Positions 12,821 to 24,068 of a DNA stretch of 64,000 nt are shown here, one piece after another. The notes below the pieces were generated by a model that was not told the DNA's origin, searched no databases, and saw nothing but the letters and a program-made list of their open reading frames with translations. The translations under genes were made by a program, and so were the position numbers. The DNA comes from Congeria kusceri (taxonomy: Eukaryota > Mollusca > Bivalvia > Myida > Dreissenidae), in the NCBI GenBank assembly GCA_027627225.1, contig CM051028.1, forward strand, positions 15,967,201-16,031,200, given 5' to 3'. Numbering within the stretch: position 1 is the first letter of the stretch; the number at the start of each line of letters is the position of its first letter.

Positions 12821-15800
12821 CTTAACTCATTTGAAAGAACAGATTACAACAACATAACTATTACTAGACAACAACATAACTATTACTAAACATTGAATGC
12901 AACACATTAAATTGAAATGGATACCTTGCGGAAGATTGTCTTGTCTGTGGCCAAACCTGTGAATAAAATGTACCATTAATACAGTAAGTATATTACTATA
13001 GAAATTAATCGAAATAATCTAACTCACTTTTGTATCTTTATAACATGTTAATAGTAAGTCAGTTGTAAATGAGACATGTTCAAATATTCTGTGTAGAATG
13101 CATCTCACATTGGATGTAGTTCAACTTCGTTTCCGCGCCGCCAGATGGGTAACGGCTGTAACTGAAGTACCAACACAAATCGTCTCTTTAAATGTATAAG
13201 CGATGAAAGTACAAAAGCAAATTTAATTCAGACTTGCAGTATAAATACATATTTACACTTAAATATATCTTACTTCAGCTTGTTCAATGCACACATTTGT
13301 TGCGACATTTTCATGGCAGCTAGATTCCTCATCCACCTCTTCGTGTATATGCTCTTGGATTACTGTTGTTCTAACTGCTTCCGCGGGGGCTAAAATGTAC
13401 AAAACATACACATTGTCATATACGTGGAATAGCAAGAATTACAGTTATATTGAAAATAAAAATAAGAGAGTTGTTCATATACTTCAGTTAAACATGAACT
13501 GTCCGATATTGTAATGAACATTACGCGATATTTTTACGCTAAAACAATGGCACCAAAGATAGCCGCGTATAGACGTACGCGAAGGAAATATGGATACAAC
13601 TAAGACAGTAATTGTAGTTTTGTGTCGTTGTTCAGGACATGGATTTTATATTATTGTAGATTCGACTCATATTTTACTACATAAAGTTGCATTATATGTG
13701 TTAGTAATTCAGTCAATTTAAAAGATTCGCAACGAAATTAAATATTTGAGAAACGATACTCAAAACTAAAGGTTAATCTGCAACAAACGATGATGAAACT
13801 ATTTTATCAAGTACAAGTTGCTTTGTAATTACGTGTGTAATACTTTATGGAAATAACATGCTAAATTGATTTTGCAAGCATAACACAATAAAAAGTTTAT
13901 CGAATTATACACATGTAAAATTCAGACATGTATGTACGTGATCTATTGATATATTTATCAGTCTACAATGAATAATGCATTCACAGTTTAAACATATTAC
14001 CTGAATCGGGTTTGTCTGCCTCACTGAAATACATTGGACTTATTGCAAAGGAGAAATAAACATTACATTGGTGATATACAAACCATATATAAACATACTG
14101 TAGACACTTTAATTGTGAACTACTTTCGAGAATTAAGTGAATATAATATCGAATTAGATGTGTACTGTTTTGTATGATAAATAATGTCATTACAAACTGC
14201 TTCGGTTTTAAGGACTTGGATATTGAACAGCATTATTTTATTTATCTCTGACCATCATAAAGAAGAAAACAACACAACAAGTCACCTAAGGTACGTTTTG
14301 TCATGACTTGTCTGTCTTCTGGTAAACCCTGAAAGTATGACATATTTTTGACACATTATTGATACTATTTTAAGTAAAAGAGAAATTTAATGTTCCAGTA
14401 GTTAGTAAAATATATATTGATGCACACTAAGTATTTTGTGTGGTATAAGCGAAACAATGTATACAAGAAACTTACTTTTGGTAAATAAGATAGAGATGCC
14501 AACGATGCAACAAACAATTAAGAAAGCGCCTGCGCCAATCCAAATATATACCCATGGCACCGCAGGCTGAATGATACTGTTTGATTCTGCAATGAATTGT
14601 GCACTGTTAGCGAGACTATTAATTTATTTTAAAATGTGTTTTAAGGGCAAAATACACGAATATGTTAGATAATTATTAAAAAGCGAACAAAGTGATCCAG
14701 TCAAGTCAAACATAAATCTAATATCATGTTATTAAAACAAAATTAAAACAAACTTTTATCTCACATAACAAGATAACCTTAACGGAAACAGTATTATAAC
14801 AGAATCAAATACGTACCTTCTTTTGAGTTCAGCATCACCTGTTGTACATCTTTGCCAAGGCTGTTTACAGCCAGACAAAGATATTCATTTGTAAAATTCA
14901 GTTCAACACCAGCAATACGAATGGAACATCGTATTACGTTTGAACAACTTTTATATACGACCTTTCCACTTTTATCCATCCAGGTAAGATTTGCAAAGGA
15001 CATATCGTAGACCTCGCAGTCAAGAATTATGTATGCCCCATTAATCGGGTTGTTTATGCGTGTTTTTCGTATGCTGACAACCGGTGGTCCTTGTTATAAC
15101 AGAGTTTGTTAAATAAAGTTTGTACATAAATCAGAATTAAACAGTTATGTATGTAGCTGATTTTAATCTATAAAGTTATATGAATAAAATACAACTATTA
15201 TTAAAGATGCAAATACTATTAGTAGTCTTATATACCATGCATTGTTAATGAAGACTTATGTATTTTCACTAACGATAACATCCCTTATAGTGTAACTTTG
15301 CACGTATACTGTACATATGACATATATACAGAATAATGTTACTGCCAATTAAAGTTTCGCTCTGTACAAGACGGCGACGATTTAATTTTTATTATCTGCG
15401 TATCTCGCACTTTAGAAAACGTGGACACGCGTTTCTATGAAATTGCACACAGCGATGAAATTACTGTACACACGCCGTTTACAAGAATTAGTTGTTTTTC
15501 ATGAATAACAGTAAAAACAATGGCACATGACTTCCGATATTGATGCGACATTTTAACTTTTATAATCTGCAGATATCGCACTGAGAAATTTCAAAGACAC
15601 GTCAAATTTGAACAATAGTTATCGTCCAAGTTTCGTGTGTCTATGAATTGTACACAGCGATAACTATCACCCAAATTTCGCATCCTCGCATCGTCGCGGT
15701 CTGGTACACAGCGATCATTGTCGTCTAAATCACGAGTGGTCTCATTGTCACTACCGAACAATATGCATGGGATGATAAGGCCAGTCTCACCGATGATTAT

Positions 15801-18800
15801 TTTGATCCACGCACCGTCTGACAGATATAACCTTTAAATAAAACTATGTTCGTTTCTCTATTTTAAAAGTTAAAAAAATATGACCACATATTCCATATCG
15901 GTCGTCATGTTCTTTCGTTTCTACTGTTATGCATGGCAAACAACTCATTCATGTAAATGTGTGTCAGTACATAACATTCATCCTACCAACAATTAATCCG
16001 GGGGCGAAGATACGATGATGCGACAATGCGAGATTTGGGTGATACGTATCGTCCAAAGTCCGTGTGTCCGTGTTTTGTGAAGTGCGAGATTTGCAGAAAA
16101 TAAAAAAATAAAATGACTTGTCGCATCGTCGCCGTCTTGCACAGTTTGGTTTGGATTGTGTATTAAACATTCATATGTGGTTTCAATAGTAAGTTAATGG
16201 CTGTAAGCTAATGTTAACTATAAATACAAAAGCAGAACCAGCTACCAGTTACATTCAAGACGGTTTCTTTCTTCATCTGCACGTCGAAACCTTCACACTT
16301 GACTTCACAACCCACATGTCGTCCTTGCATTGCATGTGACACATTAATGTGGATCCATGATGTGGCGTTGATGGTACTTTCAATGAATGTGTTGCTTAAA
16401 TCTAAGCCAGCAATGTCCGAATACCAAATTATTTCGCACTCGTCGTTTGTATCTAAAGCCATACACCCAATTGTAAGCAAGTATGAAATGGAGATCTGCC
16501 TAGGAGTCTCGGGAGTAATCATGTGCAAAACACTTGGTGGATCTGAAACGTACATCATATGTTTACAAGTGTTTGTTTGCAGTATATCACTTTATAACTG
16601 TGTCGTATAGAGAAAGAAAGGCACACTATATACTGGGCCGAATTGCTTAACCGCCAATATTGTACTGCTTATATTTTGATCTATTCTAAATCTTCTATCT
16701 TCTCTTCTATGTTCCAAATTTTAGTTTTGATATTTCCTTTAAAAAACAATCAACTGACCTTAAAATTTGCAAGATGGGTGGGAAAACATAGTTTGCCTTT
16801 GTAATTTAAATTGAGAAAAGTAGTTTAAAATATTGAACCACATTTCTATATTAATGTTTGTCTTGTGATAGAGAAAAACAGAAAACATATTCCAAAAATC
16901 AGTTAAGAAATTCTTGGAATTGTCGCACTTTTAGAGGAAAATAGCATACTTTTTATAGGGCTACTTTACTTTTGCCAAAAACGATTTAGTTCAAAAATGT
17001 AGCTTTTAGATACATTACTTACATCCGGAATTGTTCTCTTTAATCGTTTGTGTTATGTTTCGAAATTCCCGCTCCTTATAAAATGATGTAATGTTATAAC
17101 ATTTTAACTGTTCGTGCTTTGCGTATTGCGCTATTAACCAAAATTGTATTTGTTTCGTAATTGTATTTGTCTGAATAGAGTATAAAAAACAAAATTAAAC
17201 AATCCGATGCTATGACCTTAAATTAAGATCCAGCCTGTGAAAATGAACTATTTTTCTTCTACTGCGTGTGTCTTAGCCTAAAAATAGTTGAGAAACTTGC
17301 ATTTAATATAGTGGAGGTTTACAAATTTTGGCTAGTATTGATGGAATAGTCAACAAATTGTTTCATATATTAGAGATAAATATGGTACATTATTGAACAC
17401 TATTATGCCGACCAAACAGTTATTCTGTAATAAACACCGTCGATGTACGTACGTGGAGGCTGCGTTCTTGCTGCGCCAAGTACTCTTGGAAGAACCGAAA
17501 GACCGTTCGCTATGAAATAATCATGAACAATATAACTCACATTTGTAGGTTACAGTGACGCTGTCAAACGTTTCTTCTTTGGAATTATTTGTTGTTTCCA
17601 ACACCATACACGTGCACGTTAAGTTCTTGCCGTGCCAGGTCCTGTTGGCGGAACCAGAAGTTAGTACGCTGGTATAGAGATTAGAGGACGCATTGTAGAT
17701 ATCCTCTTGTAACACAGCTGTCAAAGGTTCGCCACCCAAGCTCATCTCCAGTTTTGGTGGCGGTCTACCGTTGTAGGAAACACAGGTTATGTTCCTCTGT
17801 TTACCTTCCATTAGTTTAGGAACATGCAACAATGGCTTCGTTGGAGGTACTATAAAATAAATACTAATGCCATTGAATTAATGTTTTATTTACAGAGCCA
17901 ATCAACACTATTTCATTTTACTACGTATGCACAAACCAATTTTAATTAATCGTACAGTGATAATTTTAAATGTATGTTATATCACCTTCAGTACACAAAA
18001 TGGCTTTTGTAATAAACCGTCGCTAAATATTTGCCTTTGTTTGTAAGAAAAATCATCAATGTACTTTGTAATCAACATATTGTATCACAAGCACGATTGT
18101 AATTGCATATTGCATCAAATAAAATAAGACATTTGGATAATATACTAATGACAACATCTTTTGTAAATATCATTATCCTACCGACAACATATAGCGAGGT
18201 ATTCCTGTTGAAAGCAAGAAGTGGACTCTGAATATATGCCAGACATGAAACAGTTGTATTGTGATGATGGTCATCGATGCGTAAACCTGTCGATGAATAA
18301 ATATATGGAAACGCATTTTGATCCCCTAGAAGACTAACATTAACGGAACCAACCCACATCGTCACGTTGGTGCTGTATGAGGTACATCTGATTGTACCAC
18401 CAGGTTTGACACATAGACAATCGATGCAGCCGCCAACGGTGCATCGCGGACCTAACCCGGGTGAACCTGGAACAAATAGTTAAATATTTCCTAAACTGAA
18501 GTTTACAATCTGTATAACTCGTGTCAATTAAATAAAATGGCATTCGTTTTAATAACGGACAAGACGATAATAAAATACCTGGAAATAAGTCTACTCCCTT
18601 TGCTGTTTGACTATATGGTGTATTAAGACATTCTAAGTGGTATTGGTAACGATGTGTGATATTTTTGATGGTGAGTAGGTACTTCAAATCATCCGCATCA
18701 CGTTGATCTGAATATTCTGACTGGGACACGTCGACGTTTTCTATAGTTCGACGTATCCACTTGCGATAATATATGCCGGGGCTATCTATGACCTTGTTAC

Positions 18801-20481
18801 TCGGGTAGTAGGCAATTTGTCCAGTATCTCCCTGTTGCTCGGGAAAGGTCACTACACGTAAGTGTCCACAGTCATTGAAAAACTCTGAGAACAGAGAACA
18901 TCTAAAACGTTGTTTAAGAGTTTTAGTTTGATAATATTTATTTAAGGTTATTGTGATTAATGAACATGCTCATTAACAATTACTATTAAATTTTCATTTT
19001 AGTGTTTATGACTGTGGGAACGGCAGCACATAATTCGAAGAAGTTTTGCTGCATGCATTTGTTTCGTATACAATCTCAAAGGCATACATCAGTGTAGTCG
19101 TAAAGTCAAAACAAAACATACAAAATATGGATGTCGATGCTTACATTTGAAATAATGGACTTAGCATGTTGTGCCATATGAACGTTTTTTTTTTAATTAG
19201 ATAGAGACAACCGTTTGATTTTGTTTTACAATATTTTGTTTAAGAAAATGTCTTTTTTCTAATAATCAACTTGACCAGAAACAAAAGAGACCAATTATTT
19301 GCAATACAGCCAATGTAAACATCATGCATATTGTATGTAGATCTATATTGCATCGTTGATACATATTTAGAACATCATTTAAGACCTACAAAAACATTTA
19401 ATTCTAAATATTTTAAAATAAGGAGTAGTCGTTTTAAGGGTAAAGAGTTAAACGAAGAGGTCCGCACACTCCAGTACAAAATTACAAATTACCCAATATT
19501 TGTTAGATTAAAGAGTACAAGAAAAGCAAGCTCGGTGTCACTTTTATAAAGATCAAAGAACTATCTCGTATGTTAGTTGGGATTTGGAAGAGAATAATTG
19601 CATTTAAAATGAGATAAAATAACAATATTATTGTCCCTGATCCAAAAAACACCTGTCATTTATAATGAATGTAAACTTATTGTATACATTGTACGTAATA
19701 CGTATGTTTTGTTCTATTTTATACGCTATCGATTATTGTGGAAAATTATATATTTGTTAACATTATGTTAGTCGACAGTAAACGCATTTCATAATAATTA
19801 TATAAAACCACCACCGTTGAATCCATTATGTGATTTTGTTTGTTAGTGTAGGTATATCTCAACAGATATAACGAGTAGTTGTTTTAAAGTTATAGCGTTC
19901 ACCGAAGAAGTCCGCTCTCCTAGTACAATATTGCAAATTGCACGATCTTTTCTAGATTATCTCTTTAAATGCTGACTAAAGTAAACTAATTCAAACGCAC
20001 AAACCATACCTTGAATGTTAAGCTCGATCACATTTGAAACTGTTTCTATACGTCGAGCCTGCACCAGCGCATGTTGCCATGTCATGTCCAAATGAATAAG
20101 CTTTATGAAGAACGCTCCATCATTCTTAAACCGCAAGTGCTTGTCCGTGATACGTGTAAATGACCTTTTACCTCGTAGCATGGCCTCCCATTCCATGTTT
20201 GCTGATACAAAATCATATTCTGCTTTAGAAGGCATATATCGTAGAGTAACGTTTCGTCCAAGATATGCAGGATCCAATATGGTCACGGTTCCATCTGTAG
20301 TTGTAAGTTTCGTGTTGTATATGCCTATAAATATAAAATTTAAAATATATAAACATAAACGCACACATAAACCATATGATTTGTGTCGGAAAAAAATACG
20401 GACATACTGTATTCGTTTAGCTTTACCTAGGAATTGGTACAACATCCAAATGAACACAAATCTTAAAGCCTTAGCATCCAT
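12616..20481 (-). CDS. Ig-superfamily-like transmembrane receptor, 13 exons, complete model
   Basis: I assembled this gene from splice sites and phase. Exons run from 20481-20427 (signal peptide) through 20324-20010, 18884-18579, 18466-18182, 17849-17541, 16542-16246, 15089-14817, 14586-14476 (transmembrane), 14328-14286, 14023-14001, 13389-13274 and 12956-12925 to 12820-12616. All junctions are GT-AG and join in frame, and the total of 2370 bp gives 789 residues plus stop. The first seven introns are phase 1, usual for genes built from Ig domains. The three membrane-proximal segments look Ig-like (paired Cys and a YxCxAxN motif in the last). The first two outer segments lack the classic Cys/Trp pattern. 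There are many N-x-S/T sites. The tail of about 140 residues has only one or two tyrosines and no ITIM or ITAM. The product is a surface receptor or adhesion protein of unknown ligand. The 3' end is the least certain part, because CAG|GTCTTA in the last exon could be a further donor. Confidence 0.85.
12925..12956 (-). CDS. Receptor exon 12: 32-nt microexon
   Basis: It is flanked by attcacag and CAAG|GTATCC. It encodes VWPQTRQSSA and leaves in phase 2. It is identical in copy B (58916-58947). Confidence 0.7.
13274..13389 (-). CDS. Receptor exon 11: acidic cytoplasmic segment
   Basis: 116 bp, acceptor cattttag, donor TGAA|GTAAGA, leaves in phase 0. It encodes an acidic run (HEEVDEESSCHE). Copy B has two amino-acid changes here (Thr to Arg, Glu to Gln). 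Confidence 0.8.
14001..14023 (-). CDS. Receptor exon 10: 23-nt microexon
   Basis: It is flanked by tgtatttcag and TCAG|GTAATA, enters in phase 2 and leaves in phase 1. It adds SEADKPDS to the cytoplasmic tail. It is supported because it is the only way to join exons 9 and 11 in frame with good splice sites, and it is identical in copy B (59992-60014). Confidence 0.75.
14286..14328 (-). CDS. Receptor exon 9: cytoplasmic, basic
   Basis: 43 bp, enters in phase 1 and leaves in phase 2. It encodes RFTRRQTSHDKTYL, with a tyrosine in the tail (TYLS) that lacks an ITIM consensus. Acceptor ctttcag, donor TTAG|GTGACT. Confidence 0.8.
14476..14586 (-). CDS. Receptor exon 8: transmembrane helix
   Basis: 111 bp, phase 1-1. 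After a short juxtamembrane piece (SNSIIQPAVP) come about 24 residues rich in W, I, G, A, V, C, L and F that end at FTKR, a positive stop-transfer. This is one clear membrane span with the N-terminus outside. Confidence 0.92.
14817..15089 (-). CDS. Receptor exon 7: membrane-proximal Ig-like domain
   Basis: 273 bp, phase 1-1, acceptor aacaag, donor GAAG|GTACGT. It contains AYIILDCEVYD, ANLTWMDKSG and NEYLCLAVNSLG, the classic C...W...YxCxAxNxxG signature of an Ig domain. This is the clearest Ig domain in the gene. Confidence 0.92.
15363..16143 (+). mobile_element. MITE-like inverted-repeat element inside receptor intron 6
   Basis: The left end reads tgtacaagacggcgacgat and the right end, in reverse complement, tgtgcaagacggcgacgat (18 of 19 match). 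The similarity continues inward through tttttattatctgc and atctcgcacttt. Internal diverged copies of cacagcgat and cgtccaa..ttcgtgtgtc add substructure. It has no coding capacity. It is present in both receptor copies (B: about 61354-62134), so it predates their split. Confidence 0.65.
16246..16542 (-). CDS. Receptor exon 6: Ig-like domain
   Basis: 297 bp, phase 1-1, acceptor gtttcag, donor ACTG|GTAGCT. It contains ISYLLTIGCMALD, then CEIIWYSD (core Trp) and GRHVGCEVKCE, a good Ig B-C-F pattern. Copy B differs by one Gly to Val change near the end. Confidence 0.87.
17541..17849 (-). CDS. Receptor exon 5: Ig-like domain
   Basis: 309 bp, phase 1-1, acceptor attttatag, donor AAAT|GTGAGT. It opens with VPPTKP, then RNITCVSYNGRPPPKLEM and NLTCTCMVLE. 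The first Cys with NGRPPP and the later LTC fit the B and F strands of an Ig domain. It carries at least five N-x-S/T sites. Confidence 0.87.
18182..18466 (-). CDS. Receptor exon 4: cysteine-rich start, then Ig-like segment
   Basis: 285 bp, phase 1-1. It begins with a short Cys-rich run (CTVGGCIDCLC), then GTIRCTSY and NTTVSCLAY, which could be the B- and F-strand cysteines of an Ig-like domain. It has several N-glycosylation sites. Donor GTCG|GTAGGA. Confidence 0.8.
18579..18884 (-). CDS. Receptor exon 3: extracellular segment
   Basis: 306 bp, phase 1-1, acceptor ctgttctcag, donor CCAG|GTATTT. It opens with EFFNDCGH and contains YYPSNKVID and LKYLLTIKNITH...LECL, a strand pattern with one Cys near each end that could be a divergent Ig-like fold. 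The paralogue exon 25021-25287 is clearly homologous but 39 bp shorter. Confidence 0.82.
20010..20324 (-). CDS. Receptor exon 2: N-terminal extracellular segment
   Basis: 315 bp, phase 1-1, acceptor tttatag, donor AAG|GTATGG. It encodes about 105 residues with GRNVTLRYMP followed by MEWEAML, which looks V-set-like in strand pattern but has no cysteine pair. The corresponding exon of the paralogue at 24256-24571 is one base longer and frameshifted. Confidence 0.8.
20427..20481 (-). CDS. Receptor exon 1: start codon and signal peptide
   Basis: ATG then 17 further codons rich in F, W, L, Y and V, ending at CTAG|GTAAAG in phase 1. The hydrophobic core after Lys4 and Arg7 fits a signal peptide. 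The plus-strand paralogue at 24069 has an exon of similar size and phase. Confidence 0.8.
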
Positions 20482-21980
20482 GTTAGCACATGCAGTCCGT
20501 CTGGTCCTTGTATCCTATAAGTTTTCCCATCTGCATTGTTTATAATGATACAGGAAATTATGTTTATTTTTGAATAAGGCTACCGCAAGCAGCTGCATAA
20601 ATATTCAATCTATGGTACTTAACATCTGTGTAGGTAATTTTCAAGTACAAGGCATTTAACTACACTTGGTATGTAATCAGTGGAATACATTTGAATATTA
20701 TAAGTTTTATCTCGTGAAAACTGCAATATCCTATTTATATTCATTGTTTAAGGAAGACGCAGTTTTACATTTTACACTGTTGAAGAGTAAAAGTAATATA
20801 ATACCGATTGATAGATATATTTCGGGTTGATAAAGCCTAAATAATCTATTTTGGACACAACCATTCGGCTTGGTATAGCCTTGAAACAAATATCATGCGA
20901 GTGAATACAATTAAATTATATAAGTAGATCTAATGTTTTAGGCGAGATAAACATATGTTTTCACGTATAACCCAATAAATTGCATACTATAAATGTCATG
21001 GGAGAAGCGCACTTAACACTCAAAGGGAATAAACAGTTTTATAGTCACGAAATGAGTGAAACAAAATTCCAAAATGTTGAGAAAATTATAAGATATAGTG
21101 TTATATACTATGAACACAACGCTAGTAGACTATAGTGCACTTTAGAAAAAACAGGGTTGACGAAAATGCACTATCACCCTCAAATGATCCAATATTAATT
21201 TTATTATACCGAAACAAACATTTTGTTGAAGAAATACATTTTTTACGTCAAACCGTGTTGCTATTTCAAAAGTCAGATGTCGCCTGGATAAACACTGCGT
21301 TTTTGTTACACGGAGTAACTTACGGACTGTTTCATACGCGCCTATATACTCTGATCACTCTTTCTATATCCACGACGTCATAGCAGGTGATATTGCTATA
21401 TGATATTTTTAATTATTAACTGTTCCGTTTCAATATGAACAAAGACGGAAAACAGAAGGGTGAGGTATAACAACACTAAATATTTACGAACTTGTAGTAA
21501 TCTCTAATTTATTTCTTAATATAAATATTAGAATAAACCCTGCTCAAGCTCGGAAATAATAATAAATTGTTATTGCAAGGGACCCTTTCGATTTTAATTG
21601 ACCTTATGATACTACATGCTTATAAAACGCAGATTACATGAAATCAAAACTTACCAGTAATACGGTAATTTACCAATCGACAAGACTTGATTGATAATCC
21701 ATTCAGCATTCAGAAAAGCAGAACTTGCGCCACGAAATATATCCACTTATTTGGAAATCCAGAACTTGATTGTCTGACGTATATGTATTTTAAAAACACG
21801 TGTAGACTGTAAAGCCCAGTTTAAGAGAATAATGACAATACCGGTATATTGAAAATTGATAAACTTAAATGATTTAATGCAATTTTTTATCTTAAATGTC
21901 ATGACTTGAATATCAATTTATTAGACCCAATGCCTTTGTTTTCATGTTCAACTCACTAATTCCGTTGTATATAGAATGTT
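20482..21980. other. Upstream region of the receptor gene; no gene seen
   Basis: AT-rich sequence between the receptor start codon and the inverted repeat. It should hold the receptor promoter and any 5' UTR, but I see no TATA box or other site that I could defend. Confidence 0.4.
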
Positions 21981-23685
21981 AAGAACACGTGCGTCTAGAC
22001 AATGCTACCGCATCATTAACGGCGTATATTGCTTGGGCTTATTGAGCTGATACTCGTAAATAATTTGGTCGAGGACTTCAAGGTCAGTGTCAGGTCAGTC
22101 TTTCTAAGATATACACTATACGTGCATATGCAGTTGAAGAGCAAGAAACTTGACAAAAATATGTTGAGTAATCGTGCTACATCGCCTGTAGTTAAAGTCC
22201 ATTGTTGACATATTCTTAACAATACAACGAGATAGTTTGCAATGTTAATACATTTGAATGCGAGTGCATTATTCCGAAAACAATGTACTTTTTAATAAAT
22301 TGCATTGCCGTGTATGTACCGATACTCATAGCATTTACTTATATACCGTGTACGCATTAATTTGTATGTTGCTCTTTTTCTGTCGACTAATCTTCTGATT
22401 GTATTAGTATACTTGGGAAATTGAAGAGGACACCCATTTCATGATTGCTCATGCTTAACAAACAGAGTAACGTAAAAATATATTATGATATGTTAGAATG
22501 AGTTTAATAACGTAAAAACTTGCAATGACATGTTATGAGTAGTTTAATATGATTTAGTATGTGAGTATTGTGTGCCGTTCGCTAGACAACAAGCGACGGC
22601 TGAGTGAATTGTACGAGGAAAATTAACCAAGAATTACATTTGTCATTTTAAAATTTATTTATGTAATTTCATTATACATTTCTTACTATCAAAATTATCA
22701 TGGACGCCGAATATCTTTTTAAAGAAATTTTCAATATGTACAGCGACGCTGTCGCTGAATGAATGAATGCCTTCAGGCAGATCACTACCGACAACGATCT
22801 GTAAATTGACTAATAAACTGGGCAGGCACAAATAACTAATTAAAAACAAATTGTTTCATGATGATTATTTAAGAGCAAATTCTGTCAAAAAAATTATATG
22901 TAAAGGACCTGACATATTGTTATACATACAAATATCAGTTTAGTGTTGACTAAAGACAAATTTATGTAAATATGCTTAAAACGCCCCATCCACATGCTTT
23001 GAAAGGATGAAGGGTAATTATTGGACATTGTTTATTAGTAAAATACGATGGATACGACGAAATATTTAAATTCATTGCGCATAAATATTGCAATACGTGT
23101 AATTGTGTTTGTTAAAAGTCAAACCGCGCTATAGATTTGTTGCTGTATGTTGCATTAAATATCGATTAATTTAAACGTTAACAGAAAAGCTAAGAATGCA
23201 CGTGAGTGTTAATAGAACCCGCAAGTCACAATGTTGTTCGACCTAGCCTGTAAACCACAATCTAAGAGGCTTGGTGAACAATTTAGAAGAGGAAAGTAAT
23301 GCCCATTCTTGTGTTATTTAAAGTAACACCACATATATTCATAATTGGCGTCTTGTGCACGGTCATTCTGCCAAGGACATAATCTAGAAAATAAATTACA
23401 ATTGTATTTTGCAAAACTGTGTATGCTCTTTCTTGACTGATAATGAGAAAGGGTTAACCAGTGTGAAGTAAATGTTGCAAGGTCTACTTTTCAAGTACAC
23501 GAATGTTTTTCAACAGAACGTATAGCAACATATTCTTGTTCATTTTTCTAAAACGCAGAGCTTTGGTACAAAACGCTCTTTATGTGTATAATAATATTTG
23601 ATTGTATCTGCACAATGTTATGACAGCAACATATGTTACTAAAAACACAACAAGAGATAATAACAATAATAACAGTAATTGAGTT
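21981..23685 (+). repeat. Left arm of a large inverted repeat
   Basis: The reverse complement of this segment matches 26270-28097 from end to end with scattered substitutions and indels. The outer end is aagaacacgtgcgtctagac here and its complement at 28078-28097. Homology stops sharply on both sides: upstream of 21981 and downstream of 28097 differ completely. An insertion of about 60 bases distinguishes the right arm near 26370-26430. No target-site duplication is evident. Confidence 0.93.
22655..22798 (-). CDS. Possible 48-codon terminal exon in the left arm
   Basis: After a good acceptor (gtcaatttacag) an open frame reads IVVGSDLPEGIHSFSDSVAV and on to a TAA. The right arm (27276-27419, plus strand) has the same acceptor, exactly the same 144-bp length and the same stop, although indels are common elsewhere in the arms. 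About half of the differences between the arms change the residue. I do not recognise the protein. It may be a decayed exon or part of an unknown element. Confidence 0.3.
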   Translation of the reverse strand: MVVGSDLPEGIHSFSDSVAVHIENFFKKIFGVHDNFDSKKCIMKLHK

Positions 23686-24068
23686 ATAAAATAAAATAAA
23701 ACACATCACGTAACATAATGCATACTTATATTGCAATTATCCCATTAATGGTTATTTTAAGACACTTTTGCATTACTTGACTATAATAACATTGAAAAAT
23801 AGGTACGAAAGGCACCGTGTAACCTAGATGTTTTTATGTGATGGGTATTTTGAGCAAAAATGGCGTGAGATTCCCCCTGTATTTATGTCAAAATTTCCCC
23901 TTCCATTTTACGCGTAGCAGTTCCAATAAAGACAATATTATCCGCAATTAATTCAGTAAAATCAACTGTGCCATAGACACAGACAAGAAATATTAATTGA
24001 TGGACAAACAATACGCAAACTGAGATGGTATTTATTTCCATTTATGATCAGAACAGAGAGCAACAACT

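Larger units (their letters stand above)
1..18009 (+). repeat. Large direct repeat, copy A (left edge at or beyond window start)
   Basis: This block reappears at 46203-64000 in the same orientation with order preserved throughout. The offset is 46202 at the start, 46076 near base 600, 46108 near 1850, about 46018 near 5300, 46016 near 8000 and 45991 from about 9800 onward, so the copies differ by a few dozen small indels as well as scattered substitutions (about 1% by eye). The homology continues to the last base of the window, so the true unit is larger than seen here. It contains the 3' nine exons of the receptor gene and the repeat-rich stretch downstream of it. A tandem segmental duplication and unmerged haplotypes are both possible. 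Confidence 0.97.

Noticed and set aside
16299..16610. 103-codon plus-strand open frame
   Set aside because: Antisense shadow of receptor exon 6.
20105..20545. 146-codon plus-strand open frame
   Set aside because: Antisense shadow of receptor exons 1 and 2.
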